From an uncultured Clostridia bacterium (GTDB lineage Bacteria; Bacillota; Clostridia; Christensenellales; CAG-314), in NCBI GenBank assembly GCA_947053925.1, contig CAMRUG010000010.1:1-53241 (forward strand): a stretch of DNA of 53,241 bases, read 5' to 3'. The notes below the pieces were generated by a model. The model searched no databases, was not told the DNA's origin, and saw only the letters and a list, made by a program, of their open reading frames with translations. This document shows positions 17,400 to 27,961 of the stretch, piece by piece. Every line of letters starts with the position of its first letter. Within the stretch, counting starts at the first letter, position 1. Both the position numbers and the translations under genes were made by a program.

Positions 17400-18266
17400 T
17401 TACTTTTTGTAAAACAATTTAAACAATTCGTTCATATCCACATACGGCGCAACGGAAGAAATAACGTCGTCAATTTTGCCGCCGTTTTTTATGTAGTCTG
17501 CCGCAATTTTTGTAATGTCGTCATCATCCATATAAGGAGCCAGTTCGTCAAGACGGGATATATCGCCTGTTTCGGCTACATATTGCGCTACAAGTTTTGA
17601 TATATCCTCGCTGTCCATATACGGAGCAATGTGCGTCAGTTCGTAAACGGATATGCCTTTGCTAAGATATTTTTCGGCGAGTTTAGAAAGAGTTTCCTCG
17701 CTTATATAGGGTGCAAGCTCGGAAATGTCTTTTACTGAAGTACCTTCCGTTACAATCGAGTTTGCCATTTCGTCAAGCACGTCGTCATTTAGATACGGCG
17801 CTATCGAACACGCCTGCTTTATAGTAAATCCGTACTTGGAAAAATTTTTGATTAAATCTCCCAGAACGTCGTCATCCAGATACGGAACGATAGACATCAA
17901 TGTTTCAAAGTCCATTTCCATACCGTTTGTTTCCGCCTGTTCGTAGGTTTGCTTAAACTGTTCGTCGCTGACAATCGGAGCAATATCCGCAAGGTCTTCT
18001 GCCTTAACGTCCACAGGGGTTTGCCCTACGGCTAAATCCTGCACTATTTTTGCCTTGCGCTCATCGCCGAGGATTTCTTCCATACTGCAACCGAATATTT
18101 CCGCGAGTTCGGGAAGTTTAGAAATATCGGGCATTGTGTTGCCGCGTTCCCAATTGCTTACCGCCTGAAAGGATATTCCCAGTCTATCTGCCAGTTCCAT
18201 TTGAGTAAGTCCGCTTTGCTTACGCAAAGAAGAAATTTTTTTACCTATTTTGTTCATATCAAACAT
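17400..18266 (-). CDS. XRE-family regulator with seven-fold PYLDDD-type repeats
   Basis: A 288-aa protein. Residues 5-65 are a classical XRE/Cro HTH (ISSLRKQSGLTQMELADRLG, then FQAVSNWERG). The remainder consists of about seven helical repeats of about 28-30 aa, each with a core like APYLDDDVL, APYISEETL or APYMDSEDI, suggesting an alpha-solenoid. The repeats resemble C-terminal regions seen in some clostridial XRE proteins; their ligand is unknown. ATG at 18266 with AAGGAG 9 nt upstream, preferred over the ORF start at 18398, which would be untranslated leader. Confidence 0.85.
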   Translation of the reverse strand: MFDMNKIGKKISSLRKQSGLTQMELADRLGISFQAVSNWERGNTMPDISKLPELAEIFGCSMEEILGDERKAKIVQDLAVGQTPVDVKAEDLADIAPIVSDEQFKQTYEQAETNGMEMDFETLMSIVPYLDDDVLGDLIKNFSKYGFTIKQACSIAPYLNDDVLDEMANSIVTEGTSVKDISELAPYISEETLSKLAEKYLSKGISVYELTHIAPYMDSEDISKLVAQYVAETGDISRLDELAPYMDDDDITKIAADYIKNGGKIDDVISSVAPYVDMNELFKLFYKK

Positions 18267-18369
18267 TTTTAGTTTCTCCTTATAAAGTAAATTATGCCGT
18301 TGCAACTGACATAACGGACAGGACGCTATGCAAATAATGCTCAAAGCAATATCCCTTCCGTATGATAAA

Positions 18370-18398
18370 ATAATAGCACAACGAACCTGCAAAAACAA
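18370..18398 (-). promoter_or_regulatory. Promoter of the XRE repeat regulator
   Basis: TTGTTT (18393-18398), 17-bp spacer, TATTAT (18370-18375). Confidence 0.5.
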
Positions 18399-18493
18399 TC
18401 AACTTATACTTGAATTGCACCCGTATACCGCTTTTCAACCGATACTTGAAAGATTTTGCTTTTAAAACAAAACGCGCTTATACTCTGAATATG

Positions 18494-18520
18494 CAAAAAG
18501 TCCTCCAATAGGAGAACTTT
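18494..18520 (-). terminator. Terminator of the rho-mnmA-acyltransferase unit
   Basis: Stem AAAGTTCTCC/GGAGGACTTT (10 bp, one G-U) with a TATT loop, followed by TTGC on the minus strand; placed directly after the acyltransferase stop. Confidence 0.7.
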
Positions 18521-18526
18521 ACTGTT

Positions 18527-19501
18527 TTAAAGAAGATTCCAAACAGAGTGGAACAGGTAAATAAGACCGAACATTACCACCTGACTGCCGAAATATACCC
18601 AAATCGAATGGCGTCCGCAAAACGTTATCGGGCAAACGTATTTAGGATTGACGGACGGAAAAATACTTTTGCGTTCCTTGTATACTATCCTTCCCAAAAA
18701 CGCGCCTATTAAAAACCAGCCGAAATCGGGGAAAAACGGCAGATAATCGCCGCCGCAGAACTTTGCAAAATCCGCGCCTTTATGCTCTGCCAAAAAGAAC
18801 CAAACTGGGCTTGTACTTTCCCAAGGAGAAAATTTTGCGCACGCGCCCACAATGAGAGCCGTCAATGTAACTGCGGCTGTTACCACGCCGAAAATATTTT
18901 TCTGCCAGTTGCGTTTGCATTTATCCCAACACCACTCGATTACCGTCCACAGCAAAACCGACAATGCAATAACGTGGATAACGTTGAAACGGATAGTAAT
19001 ATTTTCGCCGATTATCGAAGCAATTACCGCAGTAACGGCACTGAAAGCACAGGCAAACGCTATCATTTTAATTGCCCGTCTACCGTTATTGCGGGAGAAA
19101 CTGCACGACAGCCCCGACGTAAAAACAAACAGACTTACAAAGACGTCGTGAGTAACGGCGCGCAAAGTACCGCCGTAGTAATTTGAAGCAAGCGCGTTGA
19201 GCCAACGGAAAAGTCCTGTATTGTAATCTCCGCCGATAGAACTCACATCCCACATAAAATGGTCCCACACGACAAACAAAATCATAAAACCGCGCAAAAA
19301 GTCCACTTCCCAAATACGCTGTTTTTTTACCGACGGAGTTTTAGCAAGTTCGTCCAGTTCTAACTCGATTTTGTTGCGGGGGGGGGTATTTTCCGAGTCT
19401 TTTTTAGACGCCGAAGAGTTTCCGCTTACAACCTCTTCTTCCGTTGTTACGGATTGTTCTGCGTTTACTTCGATATTCTGTTGTTGCTTTTTCTTTTTCA
19501 T
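18527..19501 (-). CDS. DUF1624/HGSNAT-like membrane acyltransferase
   Basis: A 324-aa polytopic membrane protein. After a hydrophilic N-terminal tail (1-58) comes the conserved RIWEVDFLRGFMILFVVWDH, the hallmark of the heparan-alpha-glucosaminide N-acetyltransferase catalytic domain family. About seven more membrane segments follow, including WFLIGAFLGRIVY and a terminal GRHSIWVYFGSQVV. The bacterial substrate is unknown. It starts 3 nt after mnmA stops, so it is probably translationally coupled. Codons 39-42 contain a run of nine C on the coding strand (plus-strand G9 at 19378-19386); slippage there would truncate the protein. Confidence 0.85.
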   Translation of the reverse strand: MKKKKQQQNIEVNAEQSVTTEEEVVSGNSSASKKDSENTPPRNKIELELDELAKTPSVKKQRIWEVDFLRGFMILFVVWDHFMWDVSSIGGDYNTGLFRWLNALASNYYGGTLRAVTHDVFVSLFVFTSGLSCSFSRNNGRRAIKMIAFACAFSAVTAVIASIIGENITIRFNVIHVIALSVLLWTVIEWCWDKCKRNWQKNIFGVVTAAVTLTALIVGACAKFSPWESTSPVWFFLAEHKGADFAKFCGGDYLPFFPDFGWFLIGAFLGRIVYKERKSIFPSVNPKYVCPITFCGRHSIWVYFGSQVVMFGLIYLFHSVWNLL

Positions 19502-19504
19502 TTG

Positions 19505-20578
<1,074 letters not shown>

Positions 20579-20586
20579 TTATAAAA

Positions 20587-22002
20587 TTATTTTTTCATAG
20601 CGCGTCTTGCTTCCGCAGCGCGGACAAGACGTTTGAGCGTATCTATAGTTTCGTCGTTATTGTCGGTAGTCATTATTACTTCCAGTAATTCTTCCGTCGC
20701 TTGAACGGCGTCTTCGCGCGCAAGCATACGGCGCACAAGATACATACCTTCAAGTTGGCTTTGGTTAAGCAGTAAATCTTCGCGGCGGGTTCCGCTTCGG
20801 TTAAGGTCAACGGCAGGGAAAATGCGCTTTTCGCTCATACGGCGGTCAAGTTGAATTTCCATATTGCCCGTACCCTTAAATTCTTCGTAAATAATATCGT
20901 CCATTTTACTGCCGGTGTCGATAAGCGCGGTAGCAAGGATAGTCAAACTGCCGCCGTTACGGACGTTACGTCCTGCACCGAACATTTTTTTCGGTTCCTG
21001 CAATGCTGATATATCCAGACCGCCCGTAAGCGTTCTTCCTGACTGTTCTGCCGTTTGGTTATACGCGCGCCCGAGCCTTGTAATGCTGTCCATCAAAATC
21101 ATTACGTCCTGACCTTGTTCTACACGTCTGCGTGCGTTTGCAAATACAAGTTCGGCAACGCGGCAATGGTTATACGGCTGTTGGTCAAAAGTAGAATACA
21201 CTACTTCGCAGTCGACGCTTTCTTTAAAATCGGTAACCTCTTCGGGGCGTTCGTCTATCAGCAATACCGTAAGGTGAATTTCGGGATGGTTCTTCTTGAC
21301 TGCCATAGCAATCTTTTTAAGCAGAATAGTTTTGCCTGTTTTAGGCGGCGCGACTATCAAACCGCGCTGTCCTTTACCGATAGGAGCAACCAAGTCCAAA
21401 ACTCTCAAAGAATAGTCTGTCTTATCCGTCTGCATATTGATACGCTCGTTAGGGAAGCACGCTTCCAACGCGTCAAAAGGCACACGGCGTATAGACGTGC
21501 AAGGCTGGTCGTTTATTTCTTCAACGAATATTGCCGTAGGCGCGGCTCTGTCGGAATACTGGCGCAAAACGACTTTCAGTTTGTCGCCCGATTTAAGATT
21601 CATTCGGGAAATCATATTTGCCGACACAAAATAATCGTGCCCCGGAGTATTAGAAAAATTGTGCGTGCGGACAAAACCGTAGCCGTCAGGCATAACTTCC
21701 AACATTCCCGTGCGGGTGAAAGACGGATCTACGTTATCTTCCGAAGTCGGCGGCGTATCTTCGGTTAGCTTAGGAGCTTCCTGTTCTAACTTACCTCCGC
21801 TTTTCGGGGGACGCCCCGCTTTTTTAGGCACTTCGGGCGCGCTGTCGCCGTTATACACCGAAATTATTTTTTCTATCAAATCTTCGCGTTTGCGATTGCG
21901 CGGAACAATGCTGAATTCGCGCGCAACGGCACGGAGATCGGCAATGTTCATATTGCTGATTGCATTGACAAGTTCGTCCAAAGTTTTGTACTGGGTAGAC
22001 AT
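20587..22002 (-). CDS. rho: Transcription termination factor Rho
   Basis: Hexameric RNA helicase/ATPase of 471 aa. A Rho-N SAP-like motif lies at about 5-45 (LDELVNAISNMNIADLRAVA). A short Lys/Pro-rich linker follows, then the cold-shock-like RNA-binding fold with PDGYGFVRT, and the RecA-like core with Walker A APPKTGKT and the conserved SITRLGRAYN, RNGGSLTILATALIDTGS and GTGNMEIQLDR. ATG with AGGAGG 4 nt upstream. It heads the rho-mnmA-acyltransferase unit behind a leader of about 310 nt. Confidence 0.97.
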   Translation of the reverse strand: MSTQYKTLDELVNAISNMNIADLRAVAREFSIVPRNRKREDLIEKIISVYNGDSAPEVPKKAGRPPKSGGKLEQEAPKLTEDTPPTSEDNVDPSFTRTGMLEVMPDGYGFVRTHNFSNTPGHDYFVSANMISRMNLKSGDKLKVVLRQYSDRAAPTAIFVEEINDQPCTSIRRVPFDALEACFPNERINMQTDKTDYSLRVLDLVAPIGKGQRGLIVAPPKTGKTILLKKIAMAVKKNHPEIHLTVLLIDERPEEVTDFKESVDCEVVYSTFDQQPYNHCRVAELVFANARRRVEQGQDVMILMDSITRLGRAYNQTAEQSGRTLTGGLDISALQEPKKMFGAGRNVRNGGSLTILATALIDTGSKMDDIIYEEFKGTGNMEIQLDRRMSEKRIFPAVDLNRSGTRREDLLLNQSQLEGMYLVRRMLAREDAVQATEELLEVIMTTDNNDETIDTLKRLVRAAEARRAMKK

Positions 22003-22319
22003 AATTCCTCCTAAATATCTACAATAACACTAATATTTATGTCGCTAAAAATACCGAAAAATTAAAAACTATCGTTAAAAGTAAGTTCAAGCATTATTAT
22101 TTTAATTGTATGACCAGGTTTACATTATTATTATAAAATAAGTAGCATATCGCTTTAGTAAAACTTTGCTTAATGTAGAAATTACTCTTAAAGTCCGTTA
22201 AAATATTACGACCGTTGTAAACTGCTAATTTAATTACGATTTATTTTGCAATACATTACCGAATGACGATACGGTAACATTAAATAAAAATCTAATAAAC
22301 ATATTCTATGCTATAAGTT

Positions 22320-22348
22320 ATTTTAGTATTTTTTACCTTTTTTGTCAA
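22320..22348 (-). promoter_or_regulatory. Promoter of rho (long leader)
   Basis: TTGACA (22343-22348), 17-bp spacer, TAAAAT (22320-22325). Predicted start near 22313 gives a 5' leader of about 310 nt. Confidence 0.72.
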
Positions 22349-22951
22349 CAATTAAGACATAGACTTTACTACGAAAAATCAGTTTATTATAGACAAATTG
22401 CCGTATTGTGTCGAAAGACATATTTTTAACGGTTGAATTGCATTAACTTGTTTTTTAATTATAATAAGCAATAAAACCGTTAATATAAAAATGCGACTAC
22501 TTACTGCTTTATTGTTGCTTAAAGTAAATACCGCATTTGCCGTTTATTTTTTTATTAGTATAATTCAGACAACAGACAGTCTAAAAAACCATTCGGTTAT
22601 TTAAAATCAGCCGACACGTTTAATAACGGTTTTAACGAGTGTTGTAACTTAACCATAGCGTACCTAGTCGAGCCCGCTTTTTAGCTGTTCTTTCCGTTCA
22701 ATACTACGTCTACTTCGCTCGACTGTATTGCACCGCAGGTTTGTTATTTTAGGTCAAAATCAAACTTATCTTTGCCGGTTAACCCACTGCGACATTGACA
22801 CTAACTATTCGGTTTTGCGTAGCGTATTATCCGACGATTTTGACCGTTTGATTATTATCGCCTTATTGAAAAAAAAATGTTTCTAAAAGACAAATTGTCT
22901 TCGTTTACCGCCGGACAAATAATTTTGTCGCATAAAACACAATAACGCCGC
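22349..22951. other. Intergenic region between rho promoter and glpK terminator
   Basis: About 600 AT-rich bases with no ORF, repeat or RNA motif that I can support on either strand. Confidence 0.4.
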
Positions 22952-22983
22952 AAAACAATCTTATAAAACTGCTTTACGGCGTG
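22952..22983 (-). terminator. Probable terminator of the glp operon
   Basis: ACGCCG/CGGCGT stem extended by AAA/TTT with one mismatch around a long loop, just downstream of glpK; the T-tail on the minus strand is weak (ATTGTGTTTT). Confidence 0.5.
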
Positions 22984-22997
22984 TATTTATGTTTTTA

Positions 22998-24482
22998 CTA
23001 TCTTGTTCTTGTTTGACGGACGGCTTTTGCCCAACCTTCGAGCAAACTCTGACGGTGTTCTTCCGTCATATCGGGTTTAAACTCGCGTTCCGTTTTGATA
23101 TTTGCGCGAATGTCGTCTATGTCTTTCCAGTAACCCACTGTAAGTCCTGCAAGGTAGCACGCCCCGAGAGCAGTCGTTTCGATTACCTTAGGACGGACAA
23201 CCGTAGCATTCAAAATGTCCGCTTGGAATTGCATCAAAAAGTTATTCATACTTGCGCCGCCGTCTACGTTAAGACTGTTGATTTTAACGTTAGCGTCGCG
23301 TTGCATTGACGATACCAAATCGTACACCTGATAATCTATTGCTTCGAGCGCCGCGCGGATAAAGTGTTCCTTGCTTGTGCCGCGGGTTATTCCCGTAATC
23401 GTACCGCGTACTTCCGCATCCCAGTAGGGAGCGCCCAATCCCGTAAACGACGGAACGATATATACGCCGTTGGTATCCTTTACTTTTACAGCGTAGTTTT
23501 CCGTTTCTGCCGCCGCCTTTATCATACGCATTTCGTCGCGCAGCCACTGGTTAATTGCTCCGCCTATAAATACACTGCCTTCCAGTACATACGGAGGTTT
23601 GCCGCCGTTACAGGAAGCCCCGAGAGTCGTTACAAGCCCGTTAGTGGATTTTACCGCCTTGTCTCCCGTGTTCATCAACAGGAAACAACCCGTTCCGTAA
23701 GTATTTTTGACGTCGCCCTCGTTTACGCACAAATGTCCGAACAATGCCGCCTGCTGGTCTCCCACTACACTGCAAATAGGAATTTCACGTCCGATAAAAG
23801 TTTCGTCCGTTACGCCGTAGTTATAACCCGAACTGTGCACTTCGGGAAGCATACACTCGGGAATACCGAACAATTTCAATAGTTCCTTATCCCATTGCAA
23901 AGTATGTATGTTAAACAACATTGTACGGCAGGCATTAGTGTAATCGGTTGCAAAAATCTTACCGCGCGAAAGTTGCCACATTAGATATGTATCTACCGTT
24001 CCGAACAACAGTTCGCCCCTTTCGGCGCGTTCCCTTGCTCCGTCAACGTTATCCAAAATCCACTTTATTTTTGTTGCGGAAAAATATGCGTCCAACACAA
24101 GACCCGTTTTGTCGTAAATCATTTCGGACAAGCCCTGAGATTTAAGTTGTTCGCAGTATTCCGCCGTCCTGCGGCATTGCCACACTATTGCGTTATATAC
24201 CGGCTTACCCGTATGCTTATCCCACACAAACGTCGTTTCGCGCTGATTGGTAATACCTATTGCAGAAATGTCTGCGGCAGAAACGTTTGCTCTTATTAAC
24301 GCCTCTACTATTACGCCGACCTGACTGCCGTAAATATCGTGCGGGTCGTGTTCTACCCAGCCTGCGTAAGGATAAATCTGCTGAAACTCCTGCTGAGCTT
24401 TACCTACAATTTTGCCTTGTTTGTCAAATACTATTGCGCGCGAAGAAGTTGTACCCTGATCTAGCGCTAAAATGTATTTCAT
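22998..24482 (-). CDS. glpK: Glycerol kinase
   Basis: FGGY-family kinase (494 aa) converting glycerol plus ATP to sn-glycerol 3-phosphate in the cytoplasm. It shows [16 protein letters not shown] at the N-terminus, [11 protein letters not shown] with the glycerol-binding Arg-Glu pair, [11 protein letters not shown], and [18 protein letters not shown] at the C-terminus. ATG with AAAGGAG 7 nt upstream. Last gene of the glycerol operon behind the GlpA/GlpB-like oxidoreductases and DUF1667; no glpF facilitator is present here. Confidence 0.97.
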   Translation of the reverse strand: MKYILALDQGTTSSRAIVFDKQGKIVGKAQQEFQQIYPYAGWVEHDPHDIYGSQVGVIVEALIRANVSAADISAIGITNQRETTFVWDKHTGKPVYNAIVWQCRRTAEYCEQLKSQGLSEMIYDKTGLVLDAYFSATKIKWILDNVDGARERAERGELLFGTVDTYLMWQLSRGKIFATDYTNACRTMLFNIHTLQWDKELLKLFGIPECMLPEVHSSGYNYGVTDETFIGREIPICSVVGDQQAALFGHLCVNEGDVKNTYGTGCFLLMNTGDKAVKSTNGLVTTLGASCNGGKPPYVLEGSVFIGGAINQWLRDEMRMIKAAAETENYAVKVKDTNGVYIVPSFTGLGAPYWDAEVRGTITGITRGTSKEHFIRAALEAIDYQVYDLVSSMQRDANVKINSLNVDGGASMNNFLMQFQADILNATVVRPKVIETTALGACYLAGLTVGYWKDIDDIRANIKTEREFKPDMTEEHRQSLLEGWAKAVRQTRTR

Positions 24483-24499
24483 ATATTTTCTCCTTTCAA

Positions 24500-24538
24500 T
24501 GCATAATTCGCATTTCGTAATGCGTAATGCGTAATTAA
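24500..24538. repeat. Short palindromic AATGCG-rich sequence
   Basis: Between DUF1667 and glpK, ATGCATAATTCGCATT is followed by AATGCGTAATGCGTAATT, giving imperfect inverted and tandem repeats. It resembles small palindromic inserts common in clostridial genomes, but no second copy is in this window. Confidence 0.4.
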
Positions 24539-24571
24539 GGTTGTTTCTATGCGTTTGAAATTATGCCCGCA

Positions 24572-24934
24572 TCAAACGGCTTCGACGTTTTTGGTTGCAA
24601 TAAAATCTACGCCGCATCCGCCAATATCTGCAACTACAACGTCGCCGATATGTACGGGCGCTTTAAGAGTAACCGTTTTTAAAAGTTCCAAACTGTCAAA
24701 AATCAGCCCCTTAGGAATAGCCTCGCGCGTCTTAACGGACACCATAGGAATAGTTCCGCCGTCAACTTTGACAGATCCCGTAACCATACGCTTAGGAGAG
24801 GTTATTTCGTTTACGGCATAAGTTACGCCGCGCGGACAGGTATTGCCTTGAACCTTGATATTGCTTTTGTCGGTATCGTCCACCGTAAGTCTGCACCCCA
24901 TAGGACAGTTAATACAAATCATTTCTCTGCTCAT
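24572..24934 (-). CDS. DUF1667 protein (GlpAB-associated, cysteine-rich)
   Basis: A 120-aa protein of the DUF1667 family regularly encoded next to the two FAD oxidoreductases of clostridial glycerol operons. The N-terminal MICINCPMGC and NTCPRGV supply four closely spaced cysteines, suggesting an iron-sulfur or zinc site. It probably works as a redox subunit comparable to GlpC, as inference. Its start overlaps the preceding gene by 4 nt (ATGA), with AAAGGAG upstream. Confidence 0.9.
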   Translation of the reverse strand: MSREMICINCPMGCRLTVDDTDKSNIKVQGNTCPRGVTYAVNEITSPKRMVTGSVKVDGGTIPMVSVKTREAIPKGLIFDSLELLKTVTLKAPVHIGDVVVADIGGCGVDFIATKNVEAV

Positions 24935-26199
24935 TTGACTTCTCCTTTAATCAAAGTGATTTCAACGGTTTTAGCCTGTTTTAACGTCTGCATTTGCTCT
25001 GCCGTCAAGGTAATGTTTTCCATTTCTCCCGGAGCCACAACTGGACGTTTACGTCCGTATATCTTTACTCCGTCGGCAAGCACTGCTAATTCTACTTTTT
25101 TAAAGACGTTTGCCACGCGCATTTTAAACGACTGCGGAGCATAATGCTCGTCGCGGTTTAAAACAGTAGGCACGCAATATCTTACGCCGTTTGTGCAAGA
25201 TATTACCGTCTTATCGCGGCATGGAGCAATTCCGTTGATATAGTCCACTGCACACTTGCCTGCGTTTTCGCTTTCGGCTGAAACAAAGTCTACAAGGTCG
25301 TGAACGTGCAGAACGTTTCCGCATTCGAATACGCCGTCCACGTTGGTCATCAGGTTTTCATCCACTACCGCGCCGCCCGTTGTATTTGAAAGCTGAACTT
25401 CGGCATTCTTAGCCAGTTCGTTTTCCGGCAAAAGTCCTACGGAAAGCAGCAAAGTGTCGCAAGGAATAAGCCTTTCGGTAGATTTGATAGGCTGCAATTT
25501 TTCGTCTACTTGGGCAATTACTACGCCTTCTACGCGGTCTTTACCCTTTATATCAACTACCGTATGCGAAAAATACAGCGGAATATCAAAGTCGTTAAGA
25601 CACTGAACGATATTACGGTTAAGCCCCGAAGAATACGGCATAAGTTCTACAACTGCAGAAACGTGAGCGCCTTCAAACGTCATACGGCGCGCCATAATAA
25701 GGCCTATATCGCCGCTGCCGAGAATTACTACTTCCTTACCCGGAAGATATCCGTCGATATTAACCAACTTTTGGGCAGTACCTGCAGAGAATACGCCTGC
25801 GCCGCGCATACCTGCAATATTGATTGCGCCTCTAGGACGTTCGCGGCAGCCGCAGGCAAGTATTATTGCTTTTGCCTGCAACTGAACAAGTCCGTCTTCC
25901 GCCGAAACATAGGTTACGACTTTGCTGTTGGAAACGTCTATTACGGTTGCATTAAGTTTGTAGCAAATATTGCGGTTGATAACTTCGGTTATGTAACGCG
26001 CGGCATATTCGGGACCTGTCAGTTCTTCCTTAAAGGTGTGCAAACCGAAACCGTTGTGTATACACTGATTGAGTATTCCGCCGAGTTCCGCCTCGCGTTC
26101 GAGTATCAAAATGTCGCGTTCGCCTGCGTCATACGCCGCTTTAGCCGCGGCAAGACCTGCCGGACCGCCGCCTACTATTACCAAATTTATATTTCTCAT
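24931..26199 (-). CDS. FAD/NAD(P)-dependent oxidoreductase (GlpB-like)
   Basis: A 422-aa pyridine-nucleotide-disulfide-type flavoprotein. The FAD-binding GGGPAGLAAAKAAYDAGE lies at the N-terminus, a second dinucleotide motif EVVILGSGDIGLIMARRM near residue 170, and a C-terminal FECGNVLHVHDLVD block. Between them, ILACGCRERPRGA is conserved in this subfamily. With the GlpA-like and DUF1667 proteins it probably forms an anaerobic glycerol 3-phosphate dehydrogenase-like complex. ATG with AGGAG upstream. Confidence 0.9.
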   Translation of the reverse strand: MRNINLVIVGGGPAGLAAAKAAYDAGERDILILEREAELGGILNQCIHNGFGLHTFKEELTGPEYAARYITEVINRNICYKLNATVIDVSNSKVVTYVSAEDGLVQLQAKAIILACGCRERPRGAINIAGMRGAGVFSAGTAQKLVNIDGYLPGKEVVILGSGDIGLIMARRMTFEGAHVSAVVELMPYSSGLNRNIVQCLNDFDIPLYFSHTVVDIKGKDRVEGVVIAQVDEKLQPIKSTERLIPCDTLLLSVGLLPENELAKNAEVQLSNTTGGAVVDENLMTNVDGVFECGNVLHVHDLVDFVSAESENAGKCAVDYINGIAPCRDKTVISCTNGVRYCVPTVLNRDEHYAPQSFKMRVANVFKKVELAVLADGVKIYGRKRPVVAPGEMENITLTAEQMQTLKQAKTVEITLIKGEVK

Positions 26200-26235
26200 A
26201 TCAAATTTTCTCCTATCTAAAAGTAAGCATACGCG

Positions 26236-27666
26236 CTATTTAGTCTTGCCGACTACGACGTTAGATTCTCCGCCGCGCTTTGTAACGTCAGCCATATCGA
26301 GCCCTAATTCTCTTGCAATGATTTCCATAATACGCGGAGTACAGAAACCCGCCTGACAACGTCCCATACCTGCGCGGGTACGGCGTTTAACTCCGTCCAA
26401 ATCTTTTGCGCCGACAGGTCTACGGATACTGTCTACGATTTCGCCTTCGGTAACAACCTCGCAACGGCATACGATTTTGCCGTATAACGGATTTTGGTCA
26501 ATCAACTTTTCGCGTTCGGTATTACTCAACTTAGAAAATTGCGGTATACCCTTGCGTTTTGCTTCAAAATGAGGTTTTTGCTTTAAGCCGAGTTTGTTTG
26601 CTACATTCAAAGCCACGTCTACCGCAATTGCAGGAGCGGCGGACAAGCCCGGACTTTCTATTCCCGCAACGTTATAAAAACCTTGTACTTCGCTTTCGCC
26701 TACAACAAAGTCGTCCAAGTCAAGATGAGCGCGCAAGCCCGAAAACTGTGTTATTATGTTGCGGCGCGCAAGACTCGGAACAGTCAAACTTGCCTTTGCA
26801 AACGCTTCGTTAAGTTCGTCCGCAGTTGTATTTACGTCGTCCTTGTCGTCCACGTCGGTCGCCGTCGGTCCAACAAGAATATTGCCGTGCGTAGTAGGCG
26901 TTACAAGCACGCCCTTGCCCATTTTTGTAGGCAACTGAAACATTGTGTGATCTGCAAGATAGCCGCAGGTTTTGTCCATCAAAACATAATCGCCTTTACG
27001 CGCCACAATGTTTAATTTGCGCTTACATACCATATTGTTTATGACGTCGGCATACACGCCTGCGGCGTTGATAACGATTTTCGCCCGTTCGGTATAACCG
27101 TCGGCGCAGGTTACGGTAAAACCGTCCTTATCCTTTTTGACCGATGTTACTTCCGACAGAAAACGGAATTCTACGCCGTTTACAGCCGCGTTTTCAGCAT
27201 AGGCGACTGTCATTTCGTAGGGAGATACAATACCGCCCGTAGGCACTACAAGAGCCGCCACGACGTTATCCGAAACGTACGGTTCCAGCTTTTTGACTTC
27301 GGCGTTACCTTTAACGATATACATATCTTTAACGCCGTTTTTTAAGCCGCGGTTCAACAATTCCGTCAAGCCGTCAATTTGTTTTTCGTCAAAACACAGC
27401 ACCATAGAGCCGTTGCGTCTGAACGGAAAATCCAGTTCACGGGACAATTCGTCAAACATAGCGTTTCCCGCCACATTATATTTTGCTTTAAGCGTATCGG
27501 GCTTTGCGTCATATCCGCCGTGTACAATACCGCTGTTTGCTTTGCTTGTGCCTACGGAGACGTCGTTACCGCGTTCGAGCACCGTAATATCTGCTTGGTA
27601 ACGCGCAAGTTCGCGCGCTATTCCGCAACCTATTACTCCGCCGCCGATAATAATTATGTCTTTCAT
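26236..27666 (-). CDS. glpA: FAD-dependent glycerol-3-phosphate dehydrogenase-like protein (GlpA type) with BFD [2Fe-2S] domain
   Basis: A 476-aa protein oxidising, by family, glycerol 3-phosphate to dihydroxyacetone phosphate. The N-terminal DAO domain shows IIIGGGVIGCGIARELARY and SKANSGIVHGGYDAKP. The C-terminal 90 aa form a BFD-like domain with four cysteines (IVCRCEVV, then GRCQAGFCTPR), as in GlpA. Start ATG at 27666 is preferred over the upstream ATG at 27684; GGGGGA lies 10 nt before it. First gene of the glp operon. Confidence 0.92.
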   Translation of the reverse strand: MKDIIIIGGGVIGCGIARELARYQADITVLERGNDVSVGTSKANSGIVHGGYDAKPDTLKAKYNVAGNAMFDELSRELDFPFRRNGSMVLCFDEKQIDGLTELLNRGLKNGVKDMYIVKGNAEVKKLEPYVSDNVVAALVVPTGGIVSPYEMTVAYAENAAVNGVEFRFLSEVTSVKKDKDGFTVTCADGYTERAKIVINAAGVYADVINNMVCKRKLNIVARKGDYVLMDKTCGYLADHTMFQLPTKMGKGVLVTPTTHGNILVGPTATDVDDKDDVNTTADELNEAFAKASLTVPSLARRNIITQFSGLRAHLDLDDFVVGESEVQGFYNVAGIESPGLSAAPAIAVDVALNVANKLGLKQKPHFEAKRKGIPQFSKLSNTEREKLIDQNPLYGKIVCRCEVVTEGEIVDSIRRPVGAKDLDGVKRRTRAGMGRCQAGFCTPRIMEIIARELGLDMADVTKRGGESNVVVGKTK

Positions 27667-27747
27667 TGAGTACATTTCCCCCATTTAAGTTTTTTTCGAG
27701 TTTTTGCATTCTTCAACAAATGCAAATCAACAAATTATACATTGTAT

Positions 27748-27776
27748 ATTATAATCTATTAGTCAAACGATTTCAA
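27748..27776 (-). promoter_or_regulatory. Promoter of the glp operon
   Basis: TTGAAA (27771-27776), 17-bp spacer, TATAAT (27748-27753), about 80 bp upstream of the GlpA-like gene. Confidence 0.75.
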
Positions 27777-27856
27777 TACGAAAATTCAAAATATTAACGA
27801 ACCGCCGTATGAAAATTTTTGCTTTACGCAAACGAACTTTACGTTCAATTTAAAAG

Positions 27857-27892
27857 TTGCGGCAGCAACCGAAACCGATTACTGCCGCTTTA
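27857..27892 (-). terminator. Terminator of the hydrolase gene
   Basis: GCGGCAG/CTGCCGC stem, extended inward with pairing between ATCGG and CGGTT regions, followed on the minus strand by AACTTTTAAA. Confidence 0.6.
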
Positions 27893-27961
27893 AAGTACAA
27901 ATTAAGTTAAGACAACAACCGTTGTTTAGATAGGACTGTCTGCCCTAACGTTGTGTAGTTA

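Noticed and set aside
22349..22951. Degenerate gene between rho and glpK
   Set aside because: I translated parts of both strands by eye and found only short frames with no family resemblance.
24500..24538. Insertion-sequence end or MITE upstream of glpK
   Set aside because: Short imperfect palindrome with no second copy, no target duplication and no transposase in the window.
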